Shown in pieces: positions 30,511-40,196 of a stretch of DNA of 64,000 nucleotides (positions are counted from its first letter, which is position 1; each line of letters starts with the position of its first letter). The stretch covers positions 5,503,018 through 5,567,017 of the forward strand of contig NZ_JH976537.1 of NCBI RefSeq assembly GCF_000309385.1, in the 5' to 3' direction. The position numbers and the translations under genes were made by a program. Source of the DNA: Nodosilinea nodulosa PCC 7104. Lineage in GTDB: Bacteria; Cyanobacteriota; Cyanobacteriia; Phormidesmidales; Phormidesmidaceae. The notes under the pieces were generated by a model, which was given only the letters and a program-made list of their open reading frames with translations, was not told where the DNA came from and ran no database searches.

Positions 30511-32148
30511 CTAGCAGGTCAGCGTCGACTTGGGGTTACCCTCCAGGGTAAATTCCATTAACTCCCCCTCGGGGCTGCCAAAGCGAAGGGCCGTACCCAG
30601 GGCCAGCGGCACCTCAGCCCGGTGGACGTGGTTCCAGCTTCGCCCGTCAAAGTAGTACGACCCATAGCGTGACATATCGCGTAGATAGTAACAGGTCTCT
30701 TGGACACCGTTGTCAAACTGGGTGCGGCAGAAAATTTCAGCGTGCTGCCCCGACACCCAGGGTTCTAAAATGACCAGATCGTTGTCGGGCAGTCGCCCCA
30801 CCCGCAAATAGCCGTCGTAGAGTCGCCACAGGCGGGTTGGCGTATTCAGGCAGCGCAGCACCGCCGCCTGGGTCGACTGCACATCTTGTCCAGGCAGCTG
30901 AGTCACCGCCAGGGCGACCTCGCGCAGCAGGTGGCCCTCAAACTGGGGATGCTGATAAAGCACCGGCAGCGTCCAGGCCGGGTGGTTAAATCGGTAGGCC
31001 GTCATCAGATGCTGGCGGGCCAGGGCGACCGCCTGGGCCACCGGCTGGCGCTCAGCTAGCCCCCGCGCCAGCACCTGAATAAAGCTCAGCGCCTCGTGGT
31101 CTGTAATCGAGTCGCGCATCGCCAGCACCGCCGGTACGCCGTGGTGCAGCAGCACCTCCGCCAGGCTGCTGCGGGGGATAATCTGCTGATGTTTGAGATC
31201 GGGCTGCGCCCCCCAGCAGGTGTTAAACACTGCCAGGCGAATGCCGTTGCGGGCCAGCCCCTGGGCCAGTTCAGTGCCGCTCAGGCTGCCCCCCTGGCTC
31301 AAAAACAGCAGCCCCCCGTCGGGGGCAGGCACCCCGTGGCCCGCGTAGAAAAACACGTTAAAGTACCCGGTCTCTAGAGCTTTCAGCAGGGTCTTGGCAT
31401 CGGGTTCTAGCAGGGTTTGAACCTGGCAAACCACCGGGCTGGCCCCCTGGTAGCTGAGGCGAGAGGCGCTGAGTTCCAGCAGCTGTTTTAGGGCTTCGGC
31501 CTCCTGGGGCAGCTGCAAGACGTTTTTTGACCCCTCCGCCGTGCCGGGGTCATCCTGGCCCAGCACCAGCAAAATGCGCAAAGAGTTATCGAGCTCGGCC
31601 TCGGGCAGTGGTTCTACGGCGCTGGCCGTGCGGCTAAACAGCACCTGCGGCCCCAGCGACAGAGCCGGACAGCCGGGCTGGGGCTGCATAATCTCCCAGG
31701 GCAGGCTAATCAGTTCCGGGGGACGCACCTCAAGCCGCAGCTTAAGCGGACGATTTTGGCCGATCGCCATGCCCAAGCTGCGCTCCAGGGTTTGCCGAAT
31801 GGGGCCGTCAAACAGCCATTCCCACAGGCCCACCCCCATCCCCTGCATCAGCCGCCCGGTGTTGCCGCCCGCCTCTGCCGCCGGGGCCACCCGGTCGAGC
31901 AGGTCATCGAGGTGAAACTCGGGCACGTAGGCGGAGGGGACATGGGGCACCTGGGGCAGGCCCCGCAGCGAAAAAAACTGCTGCCAGTTTGCCCAGAGTT
32001 GGGCCATCTGGCTATCCCAGAGGCGATCGTGGTGGGCATAGCCGCCTGGGAACGGGCTTTCTAGCACCCAGATCGCGTAGTGGCTGGAGTCAGCCTGGGT
32101 GAGGCGATCGATCGCAAGGTGGAGGGTGAGAGCATCGGACGACAGCAT
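30511..32148 (-). CDS. CHAT protease-FHA domain protein
   Basis: A 545-residue protein. Residues about 120-410 form a CHAT caspase-like domain: LRLEVRPPELISLPWEIM, the His motif FFYAGHG (H271) and the Cys motif VFNTCWGAQ (C311), both catalytic residues present. Residues about 445-540 are an FHA domain (LRVGRLPDNDLVILEPWVSGQHAEI, with R452, S466 and H469 in the phospho-peptide loop positions, then YYLRDMSRYGSYYFDG). FHA domains bind phospho-threonine, so this suggests a protease steered by protein phosphorylation. It starts 46 bases after the PP2C gene and is probably in the same transcript. Function in stress or defence is inferred. Confidence 0.85.
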   Translation of the reverse strand: MLSSDALTLHLAIDRLTQADSSHYAIWVLESPFPGGYAHHDRLWDSQMAQLWANWQQFFSLRGLPQVPHVPSAYVPEFHLDDLLDRVAPAAEAGGNTGRLMQGMGVGLWEWLFDGPIRQTLERSLGMAIGQNRPLKLRLEVRPPELISLPWEIMQPQPGCPALSLGPQVLFSRTASAVEPLPEAELDNSLRILLVLGQDDPGTAEGSKNVLQLPQEAEALKQLLELSASRLSYQGASPVVCQVQTLLEPDAKTLLKALETGYFNVFFYAGHGVPAPDGGLLFLSQGGSLSGTELAQGLARNGIRLAVFNTCWGAQPDLKHQQIIPRSSLAEVLLHHGVPAVLAMRDSITDHEALSFIQVLARGLAERQPVAQAVALARQHLMTAYRFNHPAWTLPVLYQHPQFEGHLLREVALAVTQLPGQDVQSTQAAVLRCLNTPTRLWRLYDGYLRVGRLPDNDLVILEPWVSGQHAEIFCRTQFDNGVQETCYYLRDMSRYGSYYFDGRSWNHVHRAEVPLALGTALRFGSPEGELMEFTLEGNPKSTLTC

Positions 32149-32194
32149 AGGCAGGCCGAAATCAACAGAGCCAAAGCATAAGGTCTGGGGCGAC

Positions 32195-34582
32195 TTAAGG
32201 GGCGCAGCGGCCCGACTGGGCCGGGGTAACCAGCTCTAGAAAGGCGGCGGCTCCGTACAGGTGGCGGGTCTGCACCCAGCCCTCGTTGCCCGGGGCCAGG
32301 AGCCGTTGACTGAGGTCAGGGGCAGGGGCTGAGTTCTGGGCAGCCTCTAAACTTTGGGCCGACTCCTGGGGCTGCTGCTCTAGGGATACCCCAGAGGGAA
32401 TAGAGCAAACCCGCAACCGTACCCAGTCGACATTGTCGGCTGTAGTTTGGCGGCTGACAACCCTGAGCACGCTCCCCGTCGCAACCGATGGCCCGGCAGG
32501 CGCGGCACCCGCTGGGATGGTCGGCTGGGGCTGGAGCTGTAAGCGGCGATCGCCAGCTATGACCTGCTGCGCCTGCCAGTAGGACCCGACGGGCACGTCA
32601 ACGGTAGCGGCCAGGGCGGCGGCAGGCAGCGGCTGGCCCGCCAGGGCCAGCGGCCACCGAGCCTGGAGGGACTGAAATGCGATCGGGGCGGGCAGGCGCC
32701 GACTCAGGGCCAGACCCAGCGCCCCTAGAATAGCCAACACTACAGCTATTCCCCCTAAAAATGGTCCCCAGGCCATCCCTGAGCGGGTAGAGGCCGATGC
32801 CATGTCGGCCTGAGAGGCCGGAGCCACAATCCGGGTAGAGGGCGGCACTGCCCCTGAGAACGACGATCGGGCCGTGCCTGGGGCATGATCGGGCGCGGTG
32901 ACAGCCTGCCCCAGCGGGCCAAGGGGCAGGGTGGGCAGCGGGCTAGGCCGGGGCATAAATCGCATTAGCCCGACGGTGACATTGTCGTGGCCATTGAGCC
33001 GATTGGCCTGCTGAATCAAGGCGTCAACGGTGAGGCTGAGGGGATCGGGGGTGGTGGTCAGAGGGGCAACCAGGTGCGGGGCTAGGGCTTCAACCCGGTC
33101 GTAGTCGCTCAGCCCGTCAGAGCAGAGCAGCAGCGCTGCCCTATCGTCCAGCAGGAGGTGCTGCACCGAGGGGTAGAGAAAGTCAGAGTCGCTAATGCCG
33201 AGGGCCTGAATTAAAGCGCCGCCGCTGGGCAACTGCACCGCCTCCGAGTAGAGAGCGTAGCCCATCTGGGCCTCCCGCGAGGCCACGTCGTCATCGACGG
33301 TAATTTGGTAGCAGGTGTGGGGGCTAACCCGGTAGGCGCGGCTGTCGCCGACGTGGGCAATGGAGACGTAGGGGAAGTGCACCAGGGCCACCACCACCGT
33401 CGTACCCATGCGGGCGCGGGCGGAGCGATGCTCGTCGTTGTTGCGGGCGGCGATCGCGTCGTTGGCTAAGACGATCGCCTGCCGGAGGCGCTGGGCGATC
33501 GCCTCGGGAGGCAGGTGGGGGCGCTGGGTCAGGGGTTCTAGCTCCTCCTGCAGCAGCTTAATCGCGGTTTGGGAGGCCACATTGCCCTGCTCATGACCGC
33601 CGATGCCGTCGCAGACCAGCAGCAGGGGCGGTGTTTCCAGGTTCTCGGCCCGGCCAGACAGCTGCTGCTGGCGCGGCTCTTTTTCGGGGTAGCAGGCGTC
33701 TTCGTTGCGATCGCGGGTTGGCCCCTGATCGGTATCCGCCGCCCAGTCCACCGCCACCAGCAGGCCCTGGGCAAGGGTTTGAATCGCCCCCTCCAGCTCA
33801 GCCACCAGCCCCTTCGCGGAGGCCATCTGCCCCTCTTTGAGCGCCTTCAGCAGCCAGCCCAGGTAGGCCCGCACCGGTGGCTGCGCCGTCGCCAGCAGTC
33901 CCTCCCAACTCTGCCCCAGCTGAACCAGGGTGGGGAGCGCCTCATCGGCGGTCAGGGCGGTCAGCCGCAGCAGCGCTCCGTCAGTCCGGAGTTCGTCTTG
34001 CAGCAGCAGGGTCGTAGCTACTCGCTCTGCGATCAGATCTGGCCACAGAGCGGCAATTTGGCGCAGCCAGTTGAGCTGCTGTAGGGCCGAGCCCCTGGGC
34101 CAAACCTGGGCCAGAGGCGGCAGCAGCGCCACTTCCACCTTGCCCTGATCCGGCGGCAACCCCTCTTTTGCGGCGGCTGGGAAGCTGGGACGAAAGCTGA
34201 TTGGGGCCATGTCCAGCAGCAGCACCGTCGTCGCTAGCCCCGTCTGCTCTGGGGTCAGGTAGGCGTAAGGCCGGGGCACATGCTGAGCCAGCGAAAACAG
34301 CTTCAGATAGGTTAGAACCGTAGCCGGAATCTGCTCCAGGGGGGGAATGGGGTTGTCGGGTCGAGTGTCTAGCCAGAGCCGATGCCCCGCCGGGGAAGGG
34401 TTTGACCCATCGCCCCAGACCAGAAACCGCCCGGCGATCAGCGTCCCAGGGCGCGATGTCAGAGGCCCATTTTCTCCGACCGCCAGCAAAAATCGGTATA
34501 GCAGGGGAGTCTGGCAGACCTTACAGCGGCTGGCAGGGGGGGTCGCAATCGACCGACAGGAGGAATTAGAGCACTGGATCAC
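32195..34582 (-). CDS. Membrane PP2C phosphatase with N-terminal zinc-ribbon motif
   Basis: A 795-residue protein. The N-terminus has Cys4, Cys9, Cys20 and Cys23 in a zinc-ribbon layout (CSNSSC...CKVC), followed by about 240 residues of a helical, kinase-accessory-like region. Residues about 275-535 form a PP2C phosphatase with DRNEDAC, VCDGIGGH (D325), MGTTVVVA, HVGDSRAYRV, LCSDGLSDYD and GHDNVTVGLM. One membrane helix lies near 605-628 and the rest is a probable extracytoplasmic part of about 165 residues. The start is GTG with AGGAT before it. It likely reverses Hanks-kinase phosphorylation and may control binding by the FHA domain encoded next to it. Confidence 0.88.
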   Translation of the reverse strand: MIQCSNSSCRSIATPPASRCKVCQTPLLYRFLLAVGENGPLTSRPGTLIAGRFLVWGDGSNPSPAGHRLWLDTRPDNPIPPLEQIPATVLTYLKLFSLAQHVPRPYAYLTPEQTGLATTVLLLDMAPISFRPSFPAAAKEGLPPDQGKVEVALLPPLAQVWPRGSALQQLNWLRQIAALWPDLIAERVATTLLLQDELRTDGALLRLTALTADEALPTLVQLGQSWEGLLATAQPPVRAYLGWLLKALKEGQMASAKGLVAELEGAIQTLAQGLLVAVDWAADTDQGPTRDRNEDACYPEKEPRQQQLSGRAENLETPPLLLVCDGIGGHEQGNVASQTAIKLLQEELEPLTQRPHLPPEAIAQRLRQAIVLANDAIAARNNDEHRSARARMGTTVVVALVHFPYVSIAHVGDSRAYRVSPHTCYQITVDDDVASREAQMGYALYSEAVQLPSGGALIQALGISDSDFLYPSVQHLLLDDRAALLLCSDGLSDYDRVEALAPHLVAPLTTTPDPLSLTVDALIQQANRLNGHDNVTVGLMRFMPRPSPLPTLPLGPLGQAVTAPDHAPGTARSSFSGAVPPSTRIVAPASQADMASASTRSGMAWGPFLGGIAVVLAILGALGLALSRRLPAPIAFQSLQARWPLALAGQPLPAAALAATVDVPVGSYWQAQQVIAGDRRLQLQPQPTIPAGAAPAGPSVATGSVLRVVSRQTTADNVDWVRLRVCSIPSGVSLEQQPQESAQSLEAAQNSAPAPDLSQRLLAPGNEGWVQTRHLYGAAAFLELVTPAQSGRCAP

Positions 34583-34736
34583 GATCCTTTAGGGGCAGAT
34601 AAACAGCTTGTAATCTTTCATGGTATCTAACCCCAGCGTATCTAACCCCAGTCTGAATCGGTGGAGGAGCGCTAAACCCTAGCCCAGGGGGCGATCGCCC
34701 CGACCCTGCTCATCAGCGCACAGATCGCCTGCGGCC

Positions 34737-35084
34737 CTATCCTGCGGACTCCTCGGCCTCAACCCGCGGCAGGCCCATGCTGTAGTTCAGCGCCCGGCTC
34801 TTGAGGTTGTAGCTAATCGCGCCCTGCTGCAGGAGCTGTCGCACAAAATGCTCTAGATCTGAGCCAATGCGGCGCAGGTTGTAGTCGGTTAAATCTTCTC
34901 CAGCGGCGGCATCGACCAGGCGGTCAAACTCGGCATAGACGGCCTTAAGGGCGTCTTCAGACCAGTTGAACTCATTGTCGGGGTCGATATCTAGGGTGAG
35001 CTTATCGTCGCTGGGCACCAGTTCATTGTTGGCAACGATCGCTGTATAGATATGGACGTGGCGGGTAGTCGATTTGAGCATCAT
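34737..35084 (-). CDS. ndhM: NAD(P)H-quinone oxidoreductase subunit M
   Basis: A 115-residue subunit of the cyanobacterial NDH-1 complex, with LKSTTRHVHIYTAIVANNELVPSDDKLTLDIDPDNEFNW, the hallmark of NdhM, and AISYNLKSRALNYSMGLPRVE at the end. NDH-1 passes electrons from ferredoxin to plastoquinone around photosystem I and in respiration; NdhM belongs to the oxygenic-specific peripheral arm. The family start (M-x-L-K-S-T-T-R-H) supports the ATG chosen. Confidence 0.95.
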   Translation of the reverse strand: MMLKSTTRHVHIYTAIVANNELVPSDDKLTLDIDPDNEFNWSEDALKAVYAEFDRLVDAAAGEDLTDYNLRRIGSDLEHFVRQLLQQGAISYNLKSRALNYSMGLPRVEAEESAG

Positions 35085-35191
35085 GGCCAGGTTTTGCCCC
35101 TCGTATAGTCGTTTTAGGGTGGTTTGCCCCCGGGATAGCCCAGAATGGCGCTGCTGTTGTGATTGTATAGCAAGCCCTCCCCCAGGCGGGC

Positions 35192-35965
35192 TTAAAACAG
35201 GTCTTTTTTGCCCCGCAGCCGGGCAAAGGTTTGCACCGCTGCGGTACTGTTGGTGGCCCGCTGAAGGGCGGTATCATCCCACCGGAGGAAAGGGTTGGTC
35301 TGCTTTTCTAGCCCCAGGACGGCGGGGACCGTGGGCTGATTTTGGCGGCGGGCTGCCTGTACCTGGGCGAGGCGATCGCGCAGGGCGGCATTGTCACCGT
35401 CTACCGTAATGGCAAAGTTGAGGTTGTTGAGGGTGTACTCGTGGGCGCACCACACGCGGGTGGTGTCGGGCAGCTGCCGCAGCTGCCGCAGCGACTCCAC
35501 CATTTGCTCGGGAGTGCCCTCAAACAGACGGCCGCAGCCGCCAGCAAACAGGGTGTCGCCGCAGAAGAGCTCTCCCCAGCCTCCAATTTCGACGGGCGCA
35601 AAGTAGTAGGCAATGTGGGCGCGGGTGTGGCCGGGCACAAACAAGACCTCCCCCTGGCGTTCGCCAAAGCGCACCCTGTCTCCCGCCTGCAAAAAATGGG
35701 TCTGCCCTGGAATGCGGCCCCGGTCTTCGGCCCCGCCATAGACCTGGGCCGTGGGGAACCGCTCTAGCAGGTGGCGATTGCCCCCCACGTGGTCGCTGTG
35801 GTGGTGGGTATTAAAAATGGCGGTGAGCGTAGCGCCAAGGCTGTCTAGGGCTTGCAGCACCGGCCCGGCGTCACCGGGATCGACCACCGCCGCCTCGGCC
35901 TGGGCCACATTGTGGAGCACAAAAATATAGTTGTCGCTAAAGGCCGCTAGCCGGTGGATCTGCAT
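35192..35965 (-). CDS. gloB: Hydroxyacylglutathione hydrolase (glyoxalase II)
   Basis: A 257-residue metallo-beta-lactamase fold enzyme that hydrolyses S-lactoylglutathione in methylglyoxal detoxification. It carries the [10 protein letters not shown] metal motif, [29 protein letters not shown], and [13 protein letters not shown] in the C-terminal half, all typical of GloB. The ATG at [17 protein letters not shown] matches the family start; a seven-codon longer frame is possible. Confidence 0.92.
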   Translation of the reverse strand: MQIHRLAAFSDNYIFVLHNVAQAEAAVVDPGDAGPVLQALDSLGATLTAIFNTHHHSDHVGGNRHLLERFPTAQVYGGAEDRGRIPGQTHFLQAGDRVRFGERQGEVLFVPGHTRAHIAYYFAPVEIGGWGELFCGDTLFAGGCGRLFEGTPEQMVESLRQLRQLPDTTRVWCAHEYTLNNLNFAITVDGDNAALRDRLAQVQAARRQNQPTVPAVLGLEKQTNPFLRWDDTALQRATNSTAAVQTFARLRGKKDLF

Positions 35966-36195
35966 GGCGATTTCCTTGATTTGCACCGTTTTTCCGTAAC
36001 TTTTCTGTGGGAGATGGCCCCTTGGCCGGGCTTTAATACAGGTTTACTGAATCTTTATCGGTAGCTCAATCCCGGCGTTGGGGGATGGGGCATGCTAAAG
36101 GAAGATAAAACTGTAGCCATAGCTACAGCGCTGATCCTATTTTTTGGGGCCTGCCCCGTCTACTATCGTCACTCCTGCATCGAGGATTTGCAATC

Positions 36196-36402
36196 ATGGT
36201 GTCGTCTCTACCCCAAAACCCTGCCTCAGACATTCAGGCCCTGGTCAACACCGTCATTCAGCGGGGCATACTGAGCCGCCACGACCACCTCATTCTATCG
36301 ACGGCGATGCTCAGCAACCCGGCACTGACTCCAGGCGATCGCAAACACATCAACCAGGTGTTCGACAGCATTCGTTCCGGACGAGTGCGCCTGGCCGACT
36401 AG
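36196..36402 (+). CDS. Small conserved cyanobacterial protein
   Basis: A 68-residue soluble protein, MVSSLPQNPASDIQALVNTVIQRGILSRHDHLILSTAML..., ending GDRKHINQVFDSIRSGRVRLAD. I recall very similar short proteins in many cyanobacteria; function unknown, predicted all-helical. A clear intrinsic terminator follows 20 bases after the stop, which supports a real single-gene transcript. A 7-bp hairpin (36111-36128) lies in its upstream region. Confidence 0.75.
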   Translation: MVSSLPQNPASDIQALVNTVIQRGILSRHDHLILSTAMLSNPALTPGDRKHINQVFDSIRSGRVRLAD

Positions 36403-36421
36403 ATTGACCGCTGCAATGGGG

Positions 36422-36456
36422 AAAAAAGCGCCCTGGCTAACCCCGGGGCGCTTTTT
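36422..36456 (+). terminator. Rho-independent terminator after the 68-aa gene
   Basis: AAAAAGCGCCC (36423-36433) pairs with GGGCGCTTTTT (36446-36456), giving a GC stem closed by an A/T run. The same hairpin would work in both directions. It separates the small gene from the channel gene. Confidence 0.85.
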
Positions 36457-36489
36457 GATCGCTACAATTTAGGGCAGCTAGGGCGGCCG

Positions 36490-37635
36490 ATGGGCCAGGC
36501 TGCACCACCTCCTAGGGCCAAGCTGCCGTCTCGGGTCCAGGCTTTTTGGGGGGCTAAGTTTCAGGGGTTAACACCTGTGCGTCAAAAACGCCCTCGCTAT
36601 GGCGAAACCATCGTTGAAGAAAATTATCGGCACACCCGGCGACATCTCATTCGCGGGGCGATCGCCCTGGGGTTTGTGGTTTTCTCGGGCATACTCTGGT
36701 ATCGCTTTGTGGAGGGGTGGAGCTGGCTGGATGCCACCTACATGGCGGTGATCACCCTGTCGACCGTGGGCTTTGGGGAAACCAATCCGCTCAGCCCTCG
36801 GGGGCGGCTGTTTACCATCGTGCTGATCATGATGGGGGTGGGTGTCCTGGCCTATATTCTCAACAACATGACCGAGGCGGTGGTGCAGGGCCACTTTCAG
36901 GCGGGGCTACGTCTTTTAAAGAAGCGCAGGTTTATGGAATCGTTGCAGGGCCACTACATTATTTGCGGCTTTGGCCGCACCGGGCAGCAGGTGGCCACCG
37001 AGTTTGCGGCCGAAAACATCTCCTTCGCTGTCGTAGACTCCGCAGACAGCGCCGTCCATGCGGCCCAGCAGCTGGGGTACACCATTCTCCAGGGCGATGC
37101 CACCCAGGATCAGGTGCTTATGCAGGTGGGGGTGCAGCGGGCCCGCTGCCTGGTGGCGGCGCTGCCCTCCGATGCCGAGAATCTCTACATTGTGCTCTCG
37201 GCCAAAACGCTGTCGTCGGAGATTCGCACCATTGCCCGCGCCAGCACCGAAGAGGCCATTCTCAAGCTGCAGCGGGGCGGGGCCGATGTGGTGGTATCGC
37301 CCTACATTACCGGCGGCAAGCGGATGGCAGCGGCGGCGGTGCGTCCCCAGGTGGTCGATTTTTTAGACGGCATTCTCACCGGAGCCGAGCGCACCGTCTA
37401 TGTCGAAGAGTTTTTGCTGCTGCCCGACAGCTGCCCCATCGTCGGCAAAACCCTGGCCGAAGCTCAGCTGGGTCGCCAGTCGGGGGCGCTGATTTTGGCC
37501 ATTCGCCGCGACGGGGCGCTAATTTTTGGCCCCACGGCCGACACTCGCCTCTACCCAGGCGACGTGGTCATCACCATGGGCAACACCGACCAGCTGCGAT
37601 TGCTGAGCCAGATTATTAGCCCCATTGAACCCTAG
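36490..37635 (+). CDS. Potassium channel with RCK (TrkA-N/TrkA-C) domains
   Basis: A 381-residue two-helix K+ channel subunit. Helix 1 is near 54-72, the pore loop carries the selectivity filter TVGFGE (92-97), and helix 2 lies near 107-128. Then comes the RCK domain: GHYIICGFGRTGQQVATEFA (GxGxxG nucleotide fold), VVDSADSAV and GDATQDQVL, and a TrkA-C domain (PIVGKTLAEAQLGRQSGALILAIRRDG). It is the MthK/Kch architecture, in which the RCK ring gates the pore by Ca2+, nucleotide or voltage cues. An alternative name is potassium channel family protein. Confidence 0.9.
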   Translation: MGQAAPPPRAKLPSRVQAFWGAKFQGLTPVRQKRPRYGETIVEENYRHTRRHLIRGAIALGFVVFSGILWYRFVEGWSWLDATYMAVITLSTVGFGETNPLSPRGRLFTIVLIMMGVGVLAYILNNMTEAVVQGHFQAGLRLLKKRRFMESLQGHYIICGFGRTGQQVATEFAAENISFAVVDSADSAVHAAQQLGYTILQGDATQDQVLMQVGVQRARCLVAALPSDAENLYIVLSAKTLSSEIRTIARASTEEAILKLQRGGADVVVSPYITGGKRMAAAAVRPQVVDFLDGILTGAERTVYVEEFLLLPDSCPIVGKTLAEAQLGRQSGALILAIRRDGALIFGPTADTRLYPGDVVITMGNTDQLRLLSQIISPIEP

Positions 37636-37796
37636 GGAGCGCTACAGGGTACTCCGCTGCCGCCGTGCCGGGGCAGCGGTCCGGGCGGTGAAACCAGCCG
37701 TGGGGCACCCGTCAAAAATCTTTGAGGGATACTAATTCTTCGCCATACTTTTCGCCATACTAAAATCAACTATCCACGCCAGGAGGGACGCTTGCC

Positions 37797-38579
37797 ATGA
37801 CGGCAGACACCCACCCCAAACCTGGGGTCATTTTCTATCCCGAATCTGACGGCCAGCCCATGACCGAGAGCGACCCCACTCGCGACTATTTAATTTACGC
37901 CATCGAGGTGCTGCGACAGTTTTTCCAGAGTCGTCAGCAGGTTTACGTGTCTGGCAACTTGTTTATTTACTATCGCGAAGGGGACCCCAAAGCCGTCGTT
38001 TCGCCGGATGTGTTTGTGATCTTTGGCGTCAGCAAGCGCCAGCGGCGCAGCTACAAGGCCTGGCAGGAGGAGGGGAAACTGCCCTCTTTTATTCTAGAAA
38101 TTACCTCCCGCACGACGCGCAAGCAGGACGAAACCGAAAAGCCCGCCCTCTACGCCCAGCTCGGCATTCGGGAATATTTTCAGTACGACCCCACGGGCGA
38201 CTATCTCAGCCCTCAGCTCAAGGGGCGACGCTTGCAGGATGGGGTTTACGAACCGATCGCGCCAGAGCGCGAGGGGCTTAGAAGCGAGGTGCTGGGGCTA
38301 GACCTGCGCCTGGTTGACCCCGTTTTTCCCGTCGATACGGCGGTACCTGGGCTGACCTCAGTAGCCAAGGCCCTGCGGTTTTTTGACCCCCAGACCGGGG
38401 AAAAGCTGCTGAATTACGCCGAGGCCGAGCAGGCCCGTCAGCAAGCCGAGCAGGCATTGGGAGAAGTAGAGCAGGCTCAGCTCAACGCCGCCACCCGACT
38501 CCTGCACCGGGGACTGACGGCGACGGAGGTAGCCGAGATTCTGGAATTGCCCCTAGAGGCTGTTTTGGCGCTGCTGTAG
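37797..38579 (+). CDS. Uma2-family (DUF820) restriction-endonuclease-fold protein
   Basis: A 260-residue protein of the Uma2/DUF820 family, much expanded in cyanobacteria. The PD-(D/E)xK-like core is visible: VSPDVFVIFGV (metal-binding Asp), then SFILEITSRTTRKQDETEKPALYAQLGIREYFQYDP with the E-x-T-S and K-motif of the fold. A coiled-coil tail (AEQARQQAEQALGEVEQAQL) and a helix-turn-helix-like end (TATEVAEILELPLEAVLALL) follow. Substrate and role unknown; these often belong to small mobile or defence-related gene pools. An AGGAGGGAC site precedes the ATG. Confidence 0.85.
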   Translation: MTADTHPKPGVIFYPESDGQPMTESDPTRDYLIYAIEVLRQFFQSRQQVYVSGNLFIYYREGDPKAVVSPDVFVIFGVSKRQRRSYKAWQEEGKLPSFILEITSRTTRKQDETEKPALYAQLGIREYFQYDPTGDYLSPQLKGRRLQDGVYEPIAPEREGLRSEVLGLDLRLVDPVFPVDTAVPGLTSVAKALRFFDPQTGEKLLNYAEAEQARQQAEQALGEVEQAQLNAATRLLHRGLTATEVAEILELPLEAVLALL

Positions 38580-38831
38580 GTGATGGCTACCCTCCATCGA
38601 GAATCAAAGCGCTGCTGTCTGTTCTGTCTGTAGGGCATGCCTAGGCGCGCCCTCAGCAGGCCGATATGGAGCATCTCAGCCGCTACAGAGCGCCTGCGAC
38701 CAGTACCAAACTCTGGTTGAACAGTTGGCAAGTGGCTCAACCTGAGAACCAGAGCCGGTCCTGATTATGCGAGAGCGCGCGATCGCATTCACCAGCTCGA
38801 TAAAATGCCCGAGGCTCAGCCCCTTCCACCC

Positions 38832-39893
38832 CTACGTCCAGCCAGCGCGATCGGTGATCCGCAGGGCTTCGGGGTTGTTGCGGCCAAACACTGAGGCATT
38901 CAGCGGGTCTGCTTTGAAGTCGCCAAAGCCCGCCACCACCGAGTCCACCGCAACACCTTCAACCACGGGGTACTCATTGTTGCTCTCGGCAAAAATGCGC
39001 TGAGCCTCGGGGCTGGCCAGGTATTCCAAAAACTGGATAGCGGCGTCGGCGTTAGGAGCGGTCTTAACTACCCCCGCCCCGCTGATGTTGACGTGGGTGC
39101 CGCGCCCCTCCTGGTTGGGGAAAAACACGCCCATCGCCTCGGCCACGGCCCGATCTTCGGCCTGGTCAGACTTGACCAGGCGGGCAAAGTAGTAGGTATT
39201 GGCGATCGCAATATCTCCCAGTCCGGCAGCAGCGGCCTTGATCTGGTCAATATCGCCTCCCTCCGGAGCGCGGGCAAAGTTGGCCACCAGCCCCCTGGCC
39301 CATTCCTCGGTGGCTTCGGCCCCGTGGGCGGCAATCATGGAGCCCACCAGCGATTGGTTGTAGATATTGGTTGAGCTGCGAACTAAAATGCGCCCGCGCC
39401 ACTTGGGGTCGGCCAGGTCTTCGTAGGTGGAGAGTTCGGCGGGGTCTACGGCGGCTTTGTTGTAGACAATCACCCGCGCCCGCTTGGTCAGACCAAACCA
39501 CAGCCCGTCGGGATGACGAAGGTTTTCGGGAATGGCATTGTTCAGCACAGTCGAGGTCACGGGCTGAAACAGGTCTTCCTGTTCGGCTCGCCACAGGCGA
39601 CCGGCATCGACGGTCACGAGAATGTCGGCGGGGCTGTTTTGTCCTTCGTTTTTAATTCGCTCTATGAGCTGGTCGGCCTCGGCCTCAACCACGTTGAGGC
39701 GAATGCCCGTGGCTTCCCTAAACCCGTCGTAGATGCGGTCATCGGTATCGTAATGGCGGGACGAATAGAGATTGACCGCCGGGCCGCGACCAAAGCCAAA
39801 CTGGGCACTGGCCGGGCGCTGGCGCAGATAGCCTGCGGCTACGGCGGTGGCGGCAGCACTGGCCCCCAAAAATGCGCGTCGTCCTAGTTTCAT
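38832..39893 (-). CDS. futA: Iron(III) ABC transporter substrate-binding protein
   Basis: A 353-residue periplasmic binding protein of the FutA/FbpA family. The Tat-type leader reads [20 protein letters not shown], consistent with a folded, metal-loaded export route. The mature part has [65 protein letters not shown] and [12 protein letters not shown], with the Tyr residues that bind Fe3+ in this family. No permease or ATPase gene is adjacent. A Fur-box-like site (40008-40026) lies about 115 bases upstream. Confidence 0.9.
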   Translation of the reverse strand: MKLGRRAFLGASAAATAVAAGYLRQRPASAQFGFGRGPAVNLYSSRHYDTDDRIYDGFREATGIRLNVVEAEADQLIERIKNEGQNSPADILVTVDAGRLWRAEQEDLFQPVTSTVLNNAIPENLRHPDGLWFGLTKRARVIVYNKAAVDPAELSTYEDLADPKWRGRILVRSSTNIYNQSLVGSMIAAHGAEATEEWARGLVANFARAPEGGDIDQIKAAAAGLGDIAIANTYYFARLVKSDQAEDRAVAEAMGVFFPNQEGRGTHVNISGAGVVKTAPNADAAIQFLEYLASPEAQRIFAESNNEYPVVEGVAVDSVVAGFGDFKADPLNASVFGRNNPEALRITDRAGWT

Positions 39894-40007
39894 CGGGTAT
39901 TACCTCACAAAATCAAACGCAACTCGGCCTCTGGGCCACTGCCTGTAGGCAGCCCAGGGTGGTTGAAAGATCAGATTGAATTGTATCGCTTATTGCGACC
40001 ACTTCTT

Positions 40008-40026
40008 GATAAAGATGCTTTTTATC
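40008..40026. promoter_or_regulatory. Candidate Fur box upstream of futA
   Basis: GATAAAGATGCTTTTTATC is a near-palindromic 19-mer that matches the GATAATGATAATCATTATC consensus at 14 of 19 positions. Its place upstream of an iron-binding-protein gene fits repression by Fur when iron is plentiful. Alternatively it may serve the divergent gene at 40197. Confidence 0.5.
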
Positions 40027-40196
40027 TCGGTCTCGAAGCGAACAGTTGCAAGACCTTGGGGGCGGAGCGCAACCACTGTCGTTGAAATAGCCGCCTGAAT
40101 ATAGGCACTTGAGGCAATGACGCAATGGTATTAGAATGACCTATGAAGAATAAATCCTGTTAGCTTAAGCGCATCTGCGATCGCACCCTTTCGACA

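Noticed and set aside
36111-36128. CTGTAGC-CATA-GCTACAG hairpin as an RNA element
   Set aside because: A 7-bp stem with a 4-base loop in a GC-rich leader is common by chance, and no second copy was found.
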